NCBI RefSeq assembly: GCF_012927355.1
Contig: NZ_JABBGK010000001.1
Coordinates: 496,001 to 560,000 of the forward strand
Source: Rhizobium terricola
Lineage (GTDB): Bacteria; Pseudomonadota; Alphaproteobacteria; Rhizobiales; Rhizobiaceae
Direction: 5' to 3'
DNA: 64,000 nt
The notes beneath the pieces are model-generated. The model searched no databases. It saw only the letters and a program-made list of their open reading frames with translations, and was not told where the DNA came from. Shown piece by piece: positions 35,085 through 44,197 of the stretch; position 1 is the stretch's first letter; each line of letters opens with the position of its first letter. The position numbers were made by a program, and so were the translations under genes.

Positions 35085-36020
35085 TCAGGGGCCGACTGCG
35101 AGGTCCGCGATCAGGCCGTAGTGGTTCGAGCCGTAGCTGTCGGCAATGCGTGTCAGCGATACCGGCACGATGTCCGCCGACGTATAGATGTGGTCGATCG
35201 GAATGCCGAAGACGCCGGCCTCGACCGGCCAGGTGGCAGGTTCGGTGCCGGTGGCCCACAGCGCATTGCGCCGCAGGAAACGCTGCATGTCGGGCGCGAT
35301 GGTGTCGGAGTTGAAGTCACCGGCGATGATCGTCGGACCGCCCCGTTTGCGCAGTTCGATGCCGGCGCGGCGCAGTTCCTCGGTGTGATAGTCGTCGAAA
35401 TAGGGCTTGGTCACGTGGATCGCCGCGAGCTGTACGCGCTCGCCGCCGATGCGGATGCCCGCCATGGCAAAGCGGTCGGAGCGCAGGTCGCTGAGGCTCA
35501 TGAATTCCGGTTGTTCGAAGGGGTGCTTCGAGAGGATCATCAGGTCGCAGCCATCGACGAGCGCGCCGCAGCCCATGCGGTAGGGAAAGGCCGCCGACAG
35601 CTCCTCCAGGTGGTGCTCGAGGGGAGCCGCCTCGAGGACGAAGGCGACATCCGCATCCGAACCGTTCAGCATCTCGACGATGCGGCTGACATTGGCGAAA
35701 TTGTCGCCGAGAATGTTGAAGCTCAGCATCCGGAAGGATGCGCTGCCGGAGGGGGCGACGGTCGCCGGAGGCAGGAATTCTCGCTGCATCCAGATGGCAT
35801 GCCCGCACAGGAACAGCGCGAGGCTCAGCAGCAGCCAGCCGAAGACATTGCGCCGGAGCACGAGGCAGAAGAGGGCGCCGAGCACGGCGGCGACGCCGAT
35901 ATGCGGCTGGAGGCTGAAGAAGAAGGACAGCAGCCAGAAGTCCGTGACGTATCGGAGGCTGACGATCGCCAGTCCGAGAGACAACAGGACGCAAAATACG
36001 AGGGAAAGCCTGTCTCTCAT
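35085..36020 (-). CDS. Membrane-anchored endonuclease/exonuclease/phosphatase-family protein
   Basis: 311 residues. Three N-terminal membrane helices (~5-95) are followed by an EEP domain: SFNILGDNF (first strand with metal-binding Asn), ILSKHPF, GDFNSD and a closing IDHIYTS ... SNHYGLIADL with the catalytic D-H and N-H-x-G/L pairs. The same architecture is common in rhizobial proteins of unknown substrate. Convergent with the second ABC exporter. Confidence 0.82.
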   Translation of the reverse strand: MRDRLSLVFCVLLSLGLAIVSLRYVTDFWLLSFFFSLQPHIGVAAVLGALFCLVLRRNVFGWLLLSLALFLCGHAIWMQREFLPPATVAPSGSASFRMLSFNILGDNFANVSRIVEMLNGSDADVAFVLEAAPLEHHLEELSAAFPYRMGCGALVDGCDLMILSKHPFEQPEFMSLSDLRSDRFAMAGIRIGGERVQLAAIHVTKPYFDDYHTEELRRAGIELRKRGGPTIIAGDFNSDTIAPDMQRFLRRNALWATGTEPATWPVEAGVFGIPIDHIYTSADIVPVSLTRIADSYGSNHYGLIADLAVGP

Positions 36021-36203
36021 GCAAACGCGATTCCATGGGGCGGGGCGGTGCCCGGAAGGCGGGACCATGCCGCAATTATACTTGCGTTGCAACAAGTCCG
36101 CAGGGCACTGCAAAATCAGGCGAAGAGGCGTGAATAAATCCGCGACATTGTGCCCTCATCCCCCTGTGAAGACTGGACATAATTCAATATCAAGCTTAGA
36201 ACG

Positions 36204-36216
36204 CGCCAAATTGGCG
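36204..36216. promoter_or_regulatory. Perfect 13-bp palindrome upstream of petA
   Basis: CGCCAAATTGGCG is a 6-bp dyad around one A, 93 bp upstream of the petA start in the petA/EEP divergent region (288 bp). It does not match a binding site I recognise; a candidate operator or promoter dyad. Confidence 0.3.
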
Positions 36217-36308
36217 GGGAATCTGTGGCGCAATCGTGTCCGCGCATGCAATCCTCGTCGCCTTGAAATGCGGTGTGTCGCAGAATTCGCGAAGAGGATG
36301 GTTTGACC

Positions 36309-36887
36309 GTGAGCGAGCACGAGATGAATAGCGAAACCTTGGGCGAGCCTACTCGCCGCGATTTCCTTTACCTGGCGACCGGCATGGCCGGTGTCGTCGG
36401 TGCAGCTGCGGTTGCCTGGCCGTTCATCGACCAGATGCGCCCTGACGCCTCGACGCTGGCTCTCGGCGCGATCGAAGTCGACGTCGCTGCAGTCGAGCCG
36501 GGCATGTCGCTCACCGTCAAGTGGCGCGGCAAGCCGGTCTTCATCCGCAACCGTACCGAAAAGGAAGTGGAAGAAGCCAAGGCGGTCGCGATCGCTGACC
36601 TCAAGGACCCGGTTGCCCGCAACGCCAACGGCGATGCCACTGCCGAAGCGACCGACCTCGCTCGCTCGGCCGGCGAAGGTAAGGAAAACTGGCTCGTCAT
36701 GATCGGCGTCTGCACCCATCTCGGCTGTGTGCCGCTCGGCCAGGCTGGCGACTTCGGTGGCTGGTTCTGTCCCTGCCACGGTTCGCACTACGACACCGCG
36801 GGCCGCATTCGCAAAGGTCCGGCGCCGCAGAACCTGCCCGTTCCGACATTTGCATTCGTTTCCGATTCTGTGATCAAGATCGGTTGA
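36309..36887 (+). CDS. petA: Ubiquinol-cytochrome c reductase, Rieske iron-sulfur subunit
   Basis: 192 residues from GTG 36309, whose MSEH start is the usual one in rhizobia. TRRDFL at 15-20 is a Tat signal before the anchoring helix. CTHLGC (135-140) and CPCHGSH (154-160) hold the four 2Fe-2S ligands. Accepts electrons from ubiquinol and passes them to cytochrome c1. First of petABC; petB follows after 14 bp. Confidence 0.95.
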   Translation: MSEHEMNSETLGEPTRRDFLYLATGMAGVVGAAAVAWPFIDQMRPDASTLALGAIEVDVAAVEPGMSLTVKWRGKPVFIRNRTEKEVEEAKAVAIADLKDPVARNANGDATAEATDLARSAGEGKENWLVMIGVCTHLGCVPLGQAGDFGGWFCPCHGSHYDTAGRIRKGPAPQNLPVPTFAFVSDSVIKIG

Positions 36888-36901
36888 GGGGATAAGAGAA
36901 T

Positions 36902-38170
36902 ATGAGTGGTCATTCCAGTTACCAGCCGTCGACCGGCCTTGAGAAGTGGATCGACGCGCGGCTGCCGCTGCCGCGCATGATCTATGACAGCTTCGTTGCC
37001 TATCCGGTTCCCCGCAACCTGAACTACGCCTACACCTTCGGCGCCATGCTGTCGGTCATGCTGATCGTTCAGATCCTGTCGGGCGTCGTGCTTGCCATGC
37101 ACTATGCGGCCGACACCACCGTCGCCTTCGTTTCGGTCGAGAAGATCATGCGCGACGTGAACCACGGCTGGCTGCTGCGCTACATGCACGCCAACGGTGC
37201 GTCGTTCTTCTTCATCGCCGTCTATCTGCACATTGCCCGTGGCCTCTACTACGGCTCGTACAAGGCGCCGCGCGAAATCCTCTGGATCCTCGGCGTGGTC
37301 ATCTACCTGCTGATGATGGCGACCGGCTTCATGGGCTACGTTCTGCCCTGGGGTCAGATGTCCTTCTGGGGCGCAACCGTTATCACCGGCTTCTTCACCG
37401 CCTTCCCGTTGGTCGGCGAATGGATCCAGCAGTTCCTGCTCGGCGGCTTCGCCGTTGACCAGCCGACGCTGAACCGCTTCTTCGCGCTTCACTACCTGCT
37501 GCCCTTCATGATCGCAGGCGTCGTCATCCTGCACGTCTGGGCCCTGCACGTCACCGGCCAGACCAACCCGACCGGCGTCGAAGTGAAGTCGAAGACGGAC
37601 ACCGTTCCGTTCACGCCTTACGCAACGCTCAAGGATGCCTTCGGCGTATCGGTCTTCCTGATCGTCTTCGCCTGGTTCATCTTCTACATGCCGAACTTCC
37701 TCGGCCACCCCGACAACTACACGATGGCCAACCCGCTGAAGACGCCGGCCCATATCGTTCCGGAATGGTACTACCTGCCGTTCTACGCGATGCTCCGCGC
37801 GATCACCTTCAACGTCGGCCCGATCGACTCGAAGCTCGGCGGCGTTCTGGTGATGTTCGGCTCGATCATCATCCTGTTCTTCCTGCCCTGGCTCGACACC
37901 TCGAAGGTCCGTTCGGCGGTCTACCGTCCGTGGTTCAAGCTGTTCTTCTGGGTCTTCGTCGCCAACGCCGTCATGCTCGGCTGGCTCGGCTCGCGCCCGG
38001 CAGAAGGCCTCTACGTCATCCTGTCGCAGATCGGCACGGCCTATTACTTCGGCTTCTTCCTGGTGATCATGCCGCTGCTGGGTCTCTTCGAAACCCCGCG
38101 CCGCATTCCGAACTCGATCACCGAGGCGGTTCTCGAAAAGAGCGGCAAGTCTGCCGCAACCCAGGCCTGA
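36902..38170 (+). CDS. petB: Ubiquinol-cytochrome c reductase, cytochrome b
   Basis: 422 residues, eight membrane helices. The haem b pair is carried in [31 protein letters not shown] and [41 protein letters not shown] is the Qo-site PEWY loop. The bc1 complex pumps protons while moving electrons from ubiquinol to cytochrome c. Confidence 0.97.
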   Translation: MSGHSSYQPSTGLEKWIDARLPLPRMIYDSFVAYPVPRNLNYAYTFGAMLSVMLIVQILSGVVLAMHYAADTTVAFVSVEKIMRDVNHGWLLRYMHANGASFFFIAVYLHIARGLYYGSYKAPREILWILGVVIYLLMMATGFMGYVLPWGQMSFWGATVITGFFTAFPLVGEWIQQFLLGGFAVDQPTLNRFFALHYLLPFMIAGVVILHVWALHVTGQTNPTGVEVKSKTDTVPFTPYATLKDAFGVSVFLIVFAWFIFYMPNFLGHPDNYTMANPLKTPAHIVPEWYYLPFYAMLRAITFNVGPIDSKLGGVLVMFGSIIILFFLPWLDTSKVRSAVYRPWFKLFFWVFVANAVMLGWLGSRPAEGLYVILSQIGTAYYFGFFLVIMPLLGLFETPRRIPNSITEAVLEKSGKSAATQA

Positions 38171-38194
38171 GTGCGCGAGAGAGGGATCAACACT

Positions 38195-39073
38195 ATGAAA
38201 AAGCTTGTTACAAGCATCGCGCTGATCGCTGCCATGGCGGGTCTCGGTGCCTCTTCCGCAGCTGCGGAAGAGGGTCATGACCTCGCTGCCGCCGTCGAGC
38301 ATGCCGCTGCTGCCAGCCACTATCCGATCTTCAAGCCGCACAATGTCGAATGGTCGTTTGCCGGCCCGTTCGGCAAGTACGACAAGGGCCAGCTGCAGCG
38401 CGGCCTGAAGGTCTTCAAGGAAGTCTGCTCGGCCTGTCACTCGATGAACCTGGTTGCCTTCCGCACGCTGGAAGACCTCGGTTACTCCGAAGAGCAGGTG
38501 AAGGCTTTCGCGGCCGAATACGAAGTTCAGGACGGTCCGAACGCCGATGGTGAAATGTTCACCCGCAAGGCCGTTCCGTCCGATCACTTCCCGGCACCGT
38601 TCGCCAATGCCGAGGCCGCTGCCGCTGCCAATGGCGGCGCTGCTCCGCCGGACATGTCGCTGCTGGCCAAGGCCCGCGGTGTCGAGCGTGGTTTCCCGAC
38701 CTTCGTCTTCGACATTTTCACGCAGTACCAGGAAGGCGGCCCGGACTATATCTACTCGCTGCTGACCGGTTACCAGGAGCCGCCGGAAGGCGTCACCGTC
38801 GCCGAAGGTACGCACTTCAACCCGTACTTCGCCGGTGCCGCCGCTCTCGCCATGGCACCGCCGATCGCCGACGATCAGGTCACCTATGACGACGGCACGC
38901 CGCAGACGCTGGACCAGTATGCCAAGGACGTTTCGGCCTTCCTGATGTGGGCTGCCGAGCCGCACCTCGAAGAGCGCAAGCGCACCGGCTTCATGGTCAT
39001 GGTGTTCCTGGCGATCTTCACCGCGCTCGTCTACCTGACGAAGAAGTCGGTCTACGCCAACAAGGAGCATTGA
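38195..39073 (+). CDS. petC: Ubiquinol-cytochrome c reductase, cytochrome c1
   Basis: 292 residues. An N-terminal signal peptide ending near SSAAAEEG (20-27), haem c site CSACH at 78-82, and a C-terminal anchor helix (FMVMVFLAIFTALVYL). ATG 38195 follows GAGAGAGGG. Ends at a strong terminator, closing petABC. Confidence 0.96.
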   Translation: MKKLVTSIALIAAMAGLGASSAAAEEGHDLAAAVEHAAAASHYPIFKPHNVEWSFAGPFGKYDKGQLQRGLKVFKEVCSACHSMNLVAFRTLEDLGYSEEQVKAFAAEYEVQDGPNADGEMFTRKAVPSDHFPAPFANAEAAAAANGGAAPPDMSLLAKARGVERGFPTFVFDIFTQYQEGGPDYIYSLLTGYQEPPEGVTVAEGTHFNPYFAGAAALAMAPPIADDQVTYDDGTPQTLDQYAKDVSAFLMWAAEPHLEERKRTGFMVMVFLAIFTALVYLTKKSVYANKEH

Positions 39074-39104
39074 TCCTTCGCGGATCGATGCATCCAGACG
39101 AAAG

Positions 39105-39131
39105 AAGGCGGCCCACGGGTCGCCTTTTTTT
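39105..39131 (+). terminator. Rho-independent terminator of petABC
   Basis: AAGGCG (39105-39110) pairs with CGCCTT (39121-39126), the stem continuing inward by three pairs, followed by a seven-T run. Confidence 0.9.
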
Positions 39132-39201
39132 GTTGGTCTCGATTTGCCGGACTTGATAGTGTCGGCCAATTCCTCCCTTACCAATCGATTGTGGACTGAA
39201 C

Positions 39202-39744
39202 ATGAGTAACTTTGCGCTGGAGCTCGCATCCTCGATCCGCTCCATTCCCGACTATCCGAAGCCGGGCATCATCTTCCGAGATATCACGACGCTGCTCGGC
39301 AATCCGCGGGCCTTCCGCCGCGCCGTCGATGAACTGGTGCAGCCCTATGCAGGTCTGAAGGTCGGCAAGGTCGCCGGCATGGAGGCGCGTGGCTTCATTC
39401 TGGGAGGTGCGCTCGCGCACCAGCTCTCTGCCGGCTTCGTGCCGATCCGCAAGAAGGGCAAGCTGCCGCACGAGACCGTCAGCATCGCCTACAGCCTGGA
39501 ATACGGCGTCGACGAGATGGAGATGCATATCGATGCCGTCGAGCCGGGCGAGAAGGTGATCCTGTGCGACGACCTGATCGCCACCGGCGGCACGGCGGTC
39601 GGCGCGGTGCAACTGCTCCGCAAGATCGGCGCGAACGTCGTGTCGGCCTGTTTCGTCATCGACCTGCCGGACCTCGGCGGGCGCCAGAAGCTCGAGGCCC
39701 TTGGCGTCGAGGTCCGCACCCTCGTCGAATTCTCCGGACACTGA
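39202..39744 (+). CDS. apt: Adenine phosphoribosyltransferase
   Basis: 180 residues; converts adenine and PRPP to AMP in purine salvage. Contains [21 protein letters not shown] and the PRPP loop [16 protein letters not shown]. Complete and of normal length. Independent of petABC because the terminator separates them. Confidence 0.95.
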   Translation: MSNFALELASSIRSIPDYPKPGIIFRDITTLLGNPRAFRRAVDELVQPYAGLKVGKVAGMEARGFILGGALAHQLSAGFVPIRKKGKLPHETVSIAYSLEYGVDEMEMHIDAVEPGEKVILCDDLIATGGTAVGAVQLLRKIGANVVSACFVIDLPDLGGRQKLEALGVEVRTLVEFSGH

Positions 39745-39831
39745 TGGTTCTGTGGGTCGCCGGTGCGAGTCGGCGGCCCTGTTCGATGGTTGCCGCAGAT
39801 AGTGCGAGATTATCCAGGTCCGATCACCGGC

Positions 39832-39999
39832 CTATTTGCCGGATTGGGTGTTTTCGCCACCGTTCCTGACGACGGTCTTTGACGGTTGCGGATCCTTCTT
39901 GCCGCTCTCCCGGGCGCGGGTCTCCGGCCCGGCCACGATGATGCGATGATCGAGATCGCCCTTTACGGCCTGTTCTTCCTGTCTTTTGTCCTTGTGCAT
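39832..39999 (-). CDS. Small charged hypothetical protein
   Basis: 55 residues (starts MHKDKRQEEQAVKGDLDHRI), very rich in Lys, Arg, Glu and Asp, with no hydrophobic segment and so probably disordered. GAGGAGAA lies 5 nt before the ATG. It follows the LysE gene on the same strand by 86 nt. No known family. Confidence 0.5.
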   Translation of the reverse strand: MHKDKRQEEQAVKGDLDHRIIVAGPETRARESGKKDPQPSKTVVRNGGENTQSGK

Positions 40000-40085
40000 C
40001 TTGTTCTCCTCTGTTCGACGCACAGGGAGAACACAGGAGAGCGCGGACTGTTCCGTGATGTCTTTCCCCTTTACGCGCCCCGCCT

Positions 40086-40697
40086 TCATCTGCCGGCAAG
40101 GGCAAGGCGGATACCAAGCGCCAGAAAGCCGGCCGCGAACACGCGCCTAATGAGGTTGGTGAGACGGGCACTGGAGAGTACCCGATCACGAGTCATGGCG
40201 GCAAAGATCCCGTAGAGGGCGAAGACCGCAAAGGTCATAGCCATGAAGGCGAGGCCGTAGCCCGCCATTGCGGGCAGGGCGCCGGGATCGTCCGGATGGA
40301 CGAATTGCGGCAGCAGCGCCAGAAAGAAGATCGACAGTTTCGGATTGAGCAGGTTGATCAGGATCGCGTGCCGGATGGTTTCCAAGCTGCCGCGTCTTTG
40401 CGCTTCGCCGGACGGGGCCAGAAGCGACCTGTCGCGCCATATGCTGATGGCCATCCAGATCAGGTAGAGCGCACCGGCGAATTTGAGGATGTTGAAGGCG
40501 GTCTCATTGGTCGCGAGCACGGCAGCCAGCCCGGCCATCGCGGCTGCCATATGGGGCAGGATACCGAGCGTGCAGCCGAAAGCGGCGACCATTGCGGCGG
40601 CGCGGCCGTTGGCCAGTCCGGTGGCGATGGTGTAGAGCGCCCCGGTTCCCGGCGTTGCGATGACGATCAGCGATGTGATGATGAATTCGGTGAGCAT
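40086..40697 (-). CDS. LysE/RhtB-family amino-acid exporter
   Basis: 203 residues and six membrane helices. TPGTGALYTIATGLANGR and SLETIRHAILINLLNPKLSIFFLALLPQF are the LysE family marks. Likely exports an amino acid or homoserine-type compound. Last strongly supported gene of the MaoC-MaoC-GPx-AraC-LysE run, 48 nt after the AraC gene, which may regulate it. Confidence 0.9.
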   Translation of the reverse strand: MLTEFIITSLIVIATPGTGALYTIATGLANGRAAAMVAAFGCTLGILPHMAAAMAGLAAVLATNETAFNILKFAGALYLIWMAISIWRDRSLLAPSGEAQRRGSLETIRHAILINLLNPKLSIFFLALLPQFVHPDDPGALPAMAGYGLAFMAMTFAVFALYGIFAAMTRDRVLSSARLTNLIRRVFAAGFLALGIRLALAGR

Positions 40698-40745
40698 GGG
40701 CCTGTCCGGTTGTTGATGACCGGCGGAAGTTAGCGCCGGGCCGGC

Positions 40746-41582
40746 TCAGGCGTCTTGAATGGAATTGCAGGACAGGCAAGCCGCTCTGTAGGCGGCCGGT
40801 GTCACGCCGTAGCGCCGGCGGAACTCGCGGGTCATGTGGCTCTGGTCGGCAAAGCCGCTTTCTGCGGCGGCAAGGGCGAGCGAGGCTCCGGCCGCGATGC
40901 GGCGACGGGCATCGGCAACCCGCCGCTGCAGCAGATAGGCGTGGGGCGTCAGTCCGGTGAGGGCGCGGAAGGCGCGAAGCGTCTGGAACCGGCTGAGGCC
41001 GGTTTCCCTCGCGAGATCCGCCAGCGAGGTGTCGCGGGAGGGATCGTCGTCGATCAGCGCGCGGGCGCGGCCAAGGCCGGGAGAGGGGCCATGGACCGGT
41101 CTCCTGTCCTTCCCGCTTGCGAGCGGCGCGAATAGGCGGAGGAGGGCCTGTTCGATCGCCATGTCGCGGGCCGTCTCATCCCGGGTCGTCGCGCGTTCGA
41201 AGGTGGAGAGGAAGCCCGCGGTGTCCGGACGGCCGCTCAGCACCGGCTGCGCGAATTCGAACGTCCCGTTTTCCTCGCCGAGGCCGCCTTGAATGGCGAC
41301 AAGCAGGTTTGGGTCGAGGTACAGCATGGACCAGCTTCGCGCTTCGCCGCGGATCGGCAGGCCGTCATGCACCTCGCCCGGATTGACCGTGATGAGGTCT
41401 CCCGCACCGGCCGTGACCTGGCCCCGGCCGGATGCGGAGAGCTGGCCGCCCGCGGTGATGACACCGATGCCGAATTCGTCATGGGTGTGGCGCGGGAAGC
41501 TGTGGCTGCTGGTGGCGGCGACGGCATGCAGGCCCGCATAGCGGGTCGGCAGCATGCGGAAACCGTCGCGCGCCATTGTCAT
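40746..41582 (-). CDS. AraC-family transcriptional regulator
   Basis: 278 residues. The N-terminal cupin-like half has HSFPRHTHDEFGIGVI and GDLITVNPGEVHDG; the C-terminal half has two helix-turn-helices, SLADLARETGLSRFQTLRAFRALTG and ALAAAESGFADQSHMTREFRR. This AraC type is often found beside LysE exporters. Its ATG lies 1 nt after the glutathione peroxidase stop (TGA C ATG), so translation is coupled. Effector unknown. Confidence 0.9.
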   Translation of the reverse strand: MTMARDGFRMLPTRYAGLHAVAATSSHSFPRHTHDEFGIGVITAGGQLSASGRGQVTAGAGDLITVNPGEVHDGLPIRGEARSWSMLYLDPNLLVAIQGGLGEENGTFEFAQPVLSGRPDTAGFLSTFERATTRDETARDMAIEQALLRLFAPLASGKDRRPVHGPSPGLGRARALIDDDPSRDTSLADLARETGLSRFQTLRAFRALTGLTPHAYLLQRRVADARRRIAAGASLALAAAESGFADQSHMTREFRRRYGVTPAAYRAACLSCNSIQDA

Positions 41583-41583
41583 G

Positions 41584-42063
41584 TCAGCCTGCGATCGCCT
41601 TGCGGATGTCGCCGGCGATGTCTTCCGGTTTGGTGCCGGGGGCGTACCGGGCGATCGGCTGACCGTCCCGGCCGATGAGGAACTTGGTGAAGTTCCACTT
41701 GATCGACTCGGTGCCGAGAATGCCGGGCACCTCGTGGGTCAGGTACTTGAACAGCGGATGGGCGCCCGATCCGTTGACCTCGACCTTGGAGAACAGCGGA
41801 AAGCCGACCTTGAAGTTGATGTCGCAGAAGGCCTTGATCTCGTCCTCACTGCCGGGTTCCTGGCCGCCGAACTGGTTGCAGGGGAAGCCGAGCACCACGA
41901 GGTCTGGTGCGAAGGTCTCCTGCAGGTGCTGGAGGCCGGTATATTGGGGCGTATAACCGCAGGCGCTCGCCGTGTTGACGACGAGCACCACCTTGCCGGC
42001 GAACTCCGAGAGAGCACGGTCTTTCCCGTCGATGTCGACGGCGTGGAAATCATAGATGCTCAC
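41584..42063 (-). CDS. Glutathione peroxidase (cysteine type)
   Basis: 159 residues. Catalytic Cys in NTASACGYTPQY, Gln in GFPCNQFGGQEPG and Trp in KWNFTKFLI complete the Cys-Gln-Trp triad. No selenocysteine codon. Reduces hydroperoxides. Third gene of the MaoC operon, 11 nt after the second MaoC gene. Confidence 0.93.
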   Translation of the reverse strand: MSIYDFHAVDIDGKDRALSEFAGKVVLVVNTASACGYTPQYTGLQHLQETFAPDLVVLGFPCNQFGGQEPGSEDEIKAFCDINFKVGFPLFSKVEVNGSGAHPLFKYLTHEVPGILGTESIKWNFTKFLIGRDGQPIARYAPGTKPEDIAGDIRKAIAG

Positions 42064-42074
42064 GGGTGCGTCTC

Positions 42075-42536
42075 CTATTCGAATTCGAGGATCTTGGTCC
42101 TGAAGCGCAGAACCGTCTCGCCATCCTGGTTCACGCCTTCGCCGATCCCGGTGTTCAGGATGAGGCCGGGCCGCGAGGCGAGCGGACGGCTTTCGACGCT
42201 GGTCAGGCTGTAGGTGATGGTATCACCTGCATAGACAGGCTTCAGCCACTGCAACTGTTCGAAACCGGGCGAGGGGCCGAGCTTCGGCGGCATGATATTT
42301 TCCGCGGCAAGGCGTTTCACCTTCTTGCCCCAGAAGTCGATGAAGCAACGCATCCAACCGGCGCAGGTGTGCCAGCCGGAGGCGCAGAGCGCGCCGAAGA
42401 CGTAGGCCTTTGCCGCCTCCGGATCGGTATGGAACGGTTGCGGGTCGAATTTTTCGGCAAAGCGGATGATGTCGTCGGCCGTAAACGTGCGCGTGCCGGT
42501 CTCGACCCTGTGGCCGGCCGGATAGAGTTCGATCAT
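42075..42536 (-). CDS. MaoC-family dehydratase/hotdog protein (second of pair)
   Basis: 153 residues. The hotdog fold shows the hydratase 2 motif as FAEKFDPQPFHTDPEAAKAYVFGALCASGWHT, with Asp and His of the active site. It begins 2 nt after the first MaoC gene. Probably heterodimeric with it and acting as an enoyl-CoA hydratase; the substrate is unknown. Confidence 0.88.
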   Translation of the reverse strand: MIELYPAGHRVETGTRTFTADDIIRFAEKFDPQPFHTDPEAAKAYVFGALCASGWHTCAGWMRCFIDFWGKKVKRLAAENIMPPKLGPSPGFEQLQWLKPVYAGDTITYSLTSVESRPLASRPGLILNTGIGEGVNQDGETVLRFRTKILEFE

Positions 42537-42538
42537 CT

Positions 42539-43006
42539 TCACGCGGCATTCTCCTGCGGACGCAGGCGAAACATCACCGAATTGACCGAGCGCATCACGG
42601 TTTCGCCGCGCTGGTTCTCCAGCCGGTGTTCGAAGGTGACGATGCCGATATGGGGCCGCGAGCGCATCGGCCGCGCGGCGGTGACGGTGGAGCTTCCGGT
42701 CAGCGTGTCGCCCGCGAGCACGGGCTTCTTCCATTCCATGGTGTCGATCCCCGGTGCGCCTTCCGAATGGGCATCGAGCAGATAGGAATCGATCATCATG
42801 CGCATGAACATCGCGCTGGTGTGCCAGCCCGACGCCGAGAGGCCGCCGAGGATGCTGGCCTTGCCTGCGGCTTCCGACAAATGCATCGGCTGCGGGTCGA
42901 ATTCTCTCGCAAATTCAATGATTTCTTCAGGGGTCGTGGTTTTCGGTCCGAGTTCGAAAACCCTTCCGACCGTGAAATCCTCAAAATAGAGTCCTGGCAA
43001 TGGCAT
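42539..43006 (-). CDS. MaoC-family dehydratase/hotdog protein (first of pair)
   Basis: 155 residues. FAREFDPQPMHLSEAAGKASILGGLSASGWHT is the hydratase motif, in which the His is kept. First gene of a five-gene operon; divergent from the Crp/Fnr gene 67 bp away. The pair with 42075 resembles two-subunit (R)-hydratases. Confidence 0.88.
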   Translation of the reverse strand: MPLPGLYFEDFTVGRVFELGPKTTTPEEIIEFAREFDPQPMHLSEAAGKASILGGLSASGWHTSAMFMRMMIDSYLLDAHSEGAPGIDTMEWKKPVLAGDTLTGSSTVTAARPMRSRPHIGIVTFEHRLENQRGETVMRSVNSVMFRLRPQENAA

Positions 43007-43073
43007 GCAGCATTTCCTTGTGGGCGTTTCCGTGCAGAATGGCGCCCGACAACGGCAAATACAAGGAGGAGCC

Positions 43074-43730
43074 ATGGGCGGGTGGATCGATCACACACCT
43101 TTCCTGTCGATCCTCGATGCAGAGGCGCGGGCGGCTCTCGAAGGGCTGAAGCCGCAGCACGTGCCCGATCGGACCACTCTGTTCCGGCCGGGCGACGAGG
43201 CGCAGGCCTTCGTCATCCTGATTTCCGGCAGGATCGGCGTCTATCTCAGCGGGCGGGGCGGGCGCGAACTGCTGCTCTATGCCGTCACCCCGGGAGAGAC
43301 CTGCGTGCAGACCACGCTCGGCGTTCTGGGTGGTGCGCTCTACACCGGCGAGGCGATCGCCGAGACGGACCTGGTGGCGGTCATGGTGCCGCCAGCGATG
43401 TTCGAAACGCTGATCGCGCGGTCCGCGAGTTTCCGTGCCTTCGTCTTCCGCGCCTTTGCCGCGCGTCTCGGCGACCTGATGTTCGTGCTGGAGCAAGTGG
43501 CCTTCGTCAAGGTCGAGCAGAGGCTTGCCCGCGCGCTGCTTGATCGGGCAGGGGCAGGCAATGTGGTCGAAGCGACGCATCAGGAGCTGGCGGTGATGAT
43601 CGGATCGGCCCGCGAGGTGGTGTCGCGACGGCTTGAGGCACTCGCGTCCAAGGGGGTGATCGCCAACGAGCGCGGCCAGGTGCATGTGCTGGAGCGGAGC
43701 GAACTGCAGCGCATGGCGAGCGCAGACTAA
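43074..43730 (+). CDS. Crp/Fnr-family transcriptional regulator
   Basis: 218 residues. N-terminal cNMP-binding-like beta barrel (FRPGDEAQAFVILISGRIGVYL) with no conserved cAMP phosphate-binding run and no Fnr cysteine cluster, then a winged helix with THQELAVMIGSAREVVSRRLEALASKG. AAGGAGGAG before ATG 43074 fixes the start. The DUF2892 gene follows, separated by a perfect palindrome likely bound by this protein. Confidence 0.9.
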   Translation: MGGWIDHTPFLSILDAEARAALEGLKPQHVPDRTTLFRPGDEAQAFVILISGRIGVYLSGRGGRELLLYAVTPGETCVQTTLGVLGGALYTGEAIAETDLVAVMVPPAMFETLIARSASFRAFVFRAFAARLGDLMFVLEQVAFVKVEQRLARALLDRAGAGNVVEATHQELAVMIGSAREVVSRRLEALASKGVIANERGQVHVLERSELQRMASAD

Positions 43731-43742
43731 TTCTTACGGCCG

Positions 43743-43755
43743 GTGACTAAGTCAC
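43743..43755. promoter_or_regulatory. Perfect palindrome between the Crp/Fnr gene and the DUF2892 gene
   Basis: GTGACTAAGTCAC, a 6-bp dyad around a central A, 65 bp upstream of the DUF2892 start. It is a plausible operator for the adjacent Crp/Fnr protein, whose family binds short palindromes, but it is not the classical CRP or FNR consensus. Confidence 0.45.
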
Positions 43756-43819
43756 TGAACGCGACGGGCCATTTGTTATGTTTTGGCATCGCAACCGTTT
43801 TCACCCGAAAGGAAAAGTC

Positions 43820-44026
43820 ATGTTCGCCAAGAATGTCGGATCCGTCGATCGCATCCTGCGCATCGTCGTCGGTCTCATCGTGCTGTCACTGTTCTTCATC
43901 TATCCGGGTGCGCCGTGGCGCTACTTCACGTTGATCGGCATCGTGCCGCTCTTGACCGGTGTGTTCTCGACCTGCCCGCTCTACTCGATCCTCGGCATCT
44001 CGACCTGCCCGATGAAGAAGGTCTGA
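43820..44026 (+). CDS. DUF2892 small membrane protein
   Basis: 68 residues, two membrane helices; the NVGSVDRILRIVVGL start and TCPLYSILGISTCPMKK cysteine-bearing end are typical of DUF2892 (the membrane part of YgaP-like rhodanese proteins). The twin Cys-Pro pairs suggest sulfur or redox-linked roles. Preceded by GGAAAAG and the palindrome; ends at a good terminator. Confidence 0.88.
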   Translation: MFAKNVGSVDRILRIVVGLIVLSLFFIYPGAPWRYFTLIGIVPLLTGVFSTCPLYSILGISTCPMKKV

Positions 44027-44054
44027 CTACCGCTTCAGAGCATGCCTGACACGG

Positions 44055-44084
44055 CCCGCCGGCGACCAACCGGCGGGTCTTTTC
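44055..44084 (+). terminator. Terminator of the DUF2892 gene
   Basis: CCCGCCGG (44055-44062) pairs with CCGGCGGG (44070-44077), followed by TCTTTTCT. Standard factor-independent form. Confidence 0.8.
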
Positions 44085-44197
44085 TGTTGGACGAACGGAT
44101 TCCCCGTTGCCCTGAGGCTATTTCGTCCCGGACCTCTGGCCGGGTCGGGTCCCGCCGAGTATCAATCGTCCATTGATGGCTGACGAGGGCATGTTTC

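Noticed and set aside
36788..39229. 813-codon minus-strand frame over petABC
   Set aside because: Antisense shadow of petB and petC; composition dominated by Arg, Glu, Asp and Gly, no domain.
39886..40215. 109-codon plus-strand frame after apt with a hydrophobic middle
   Set aside because: It overlaps the minus-strand small ORF that has a better ribosome site and the end of the LysE gene; no ribosome site and no family.
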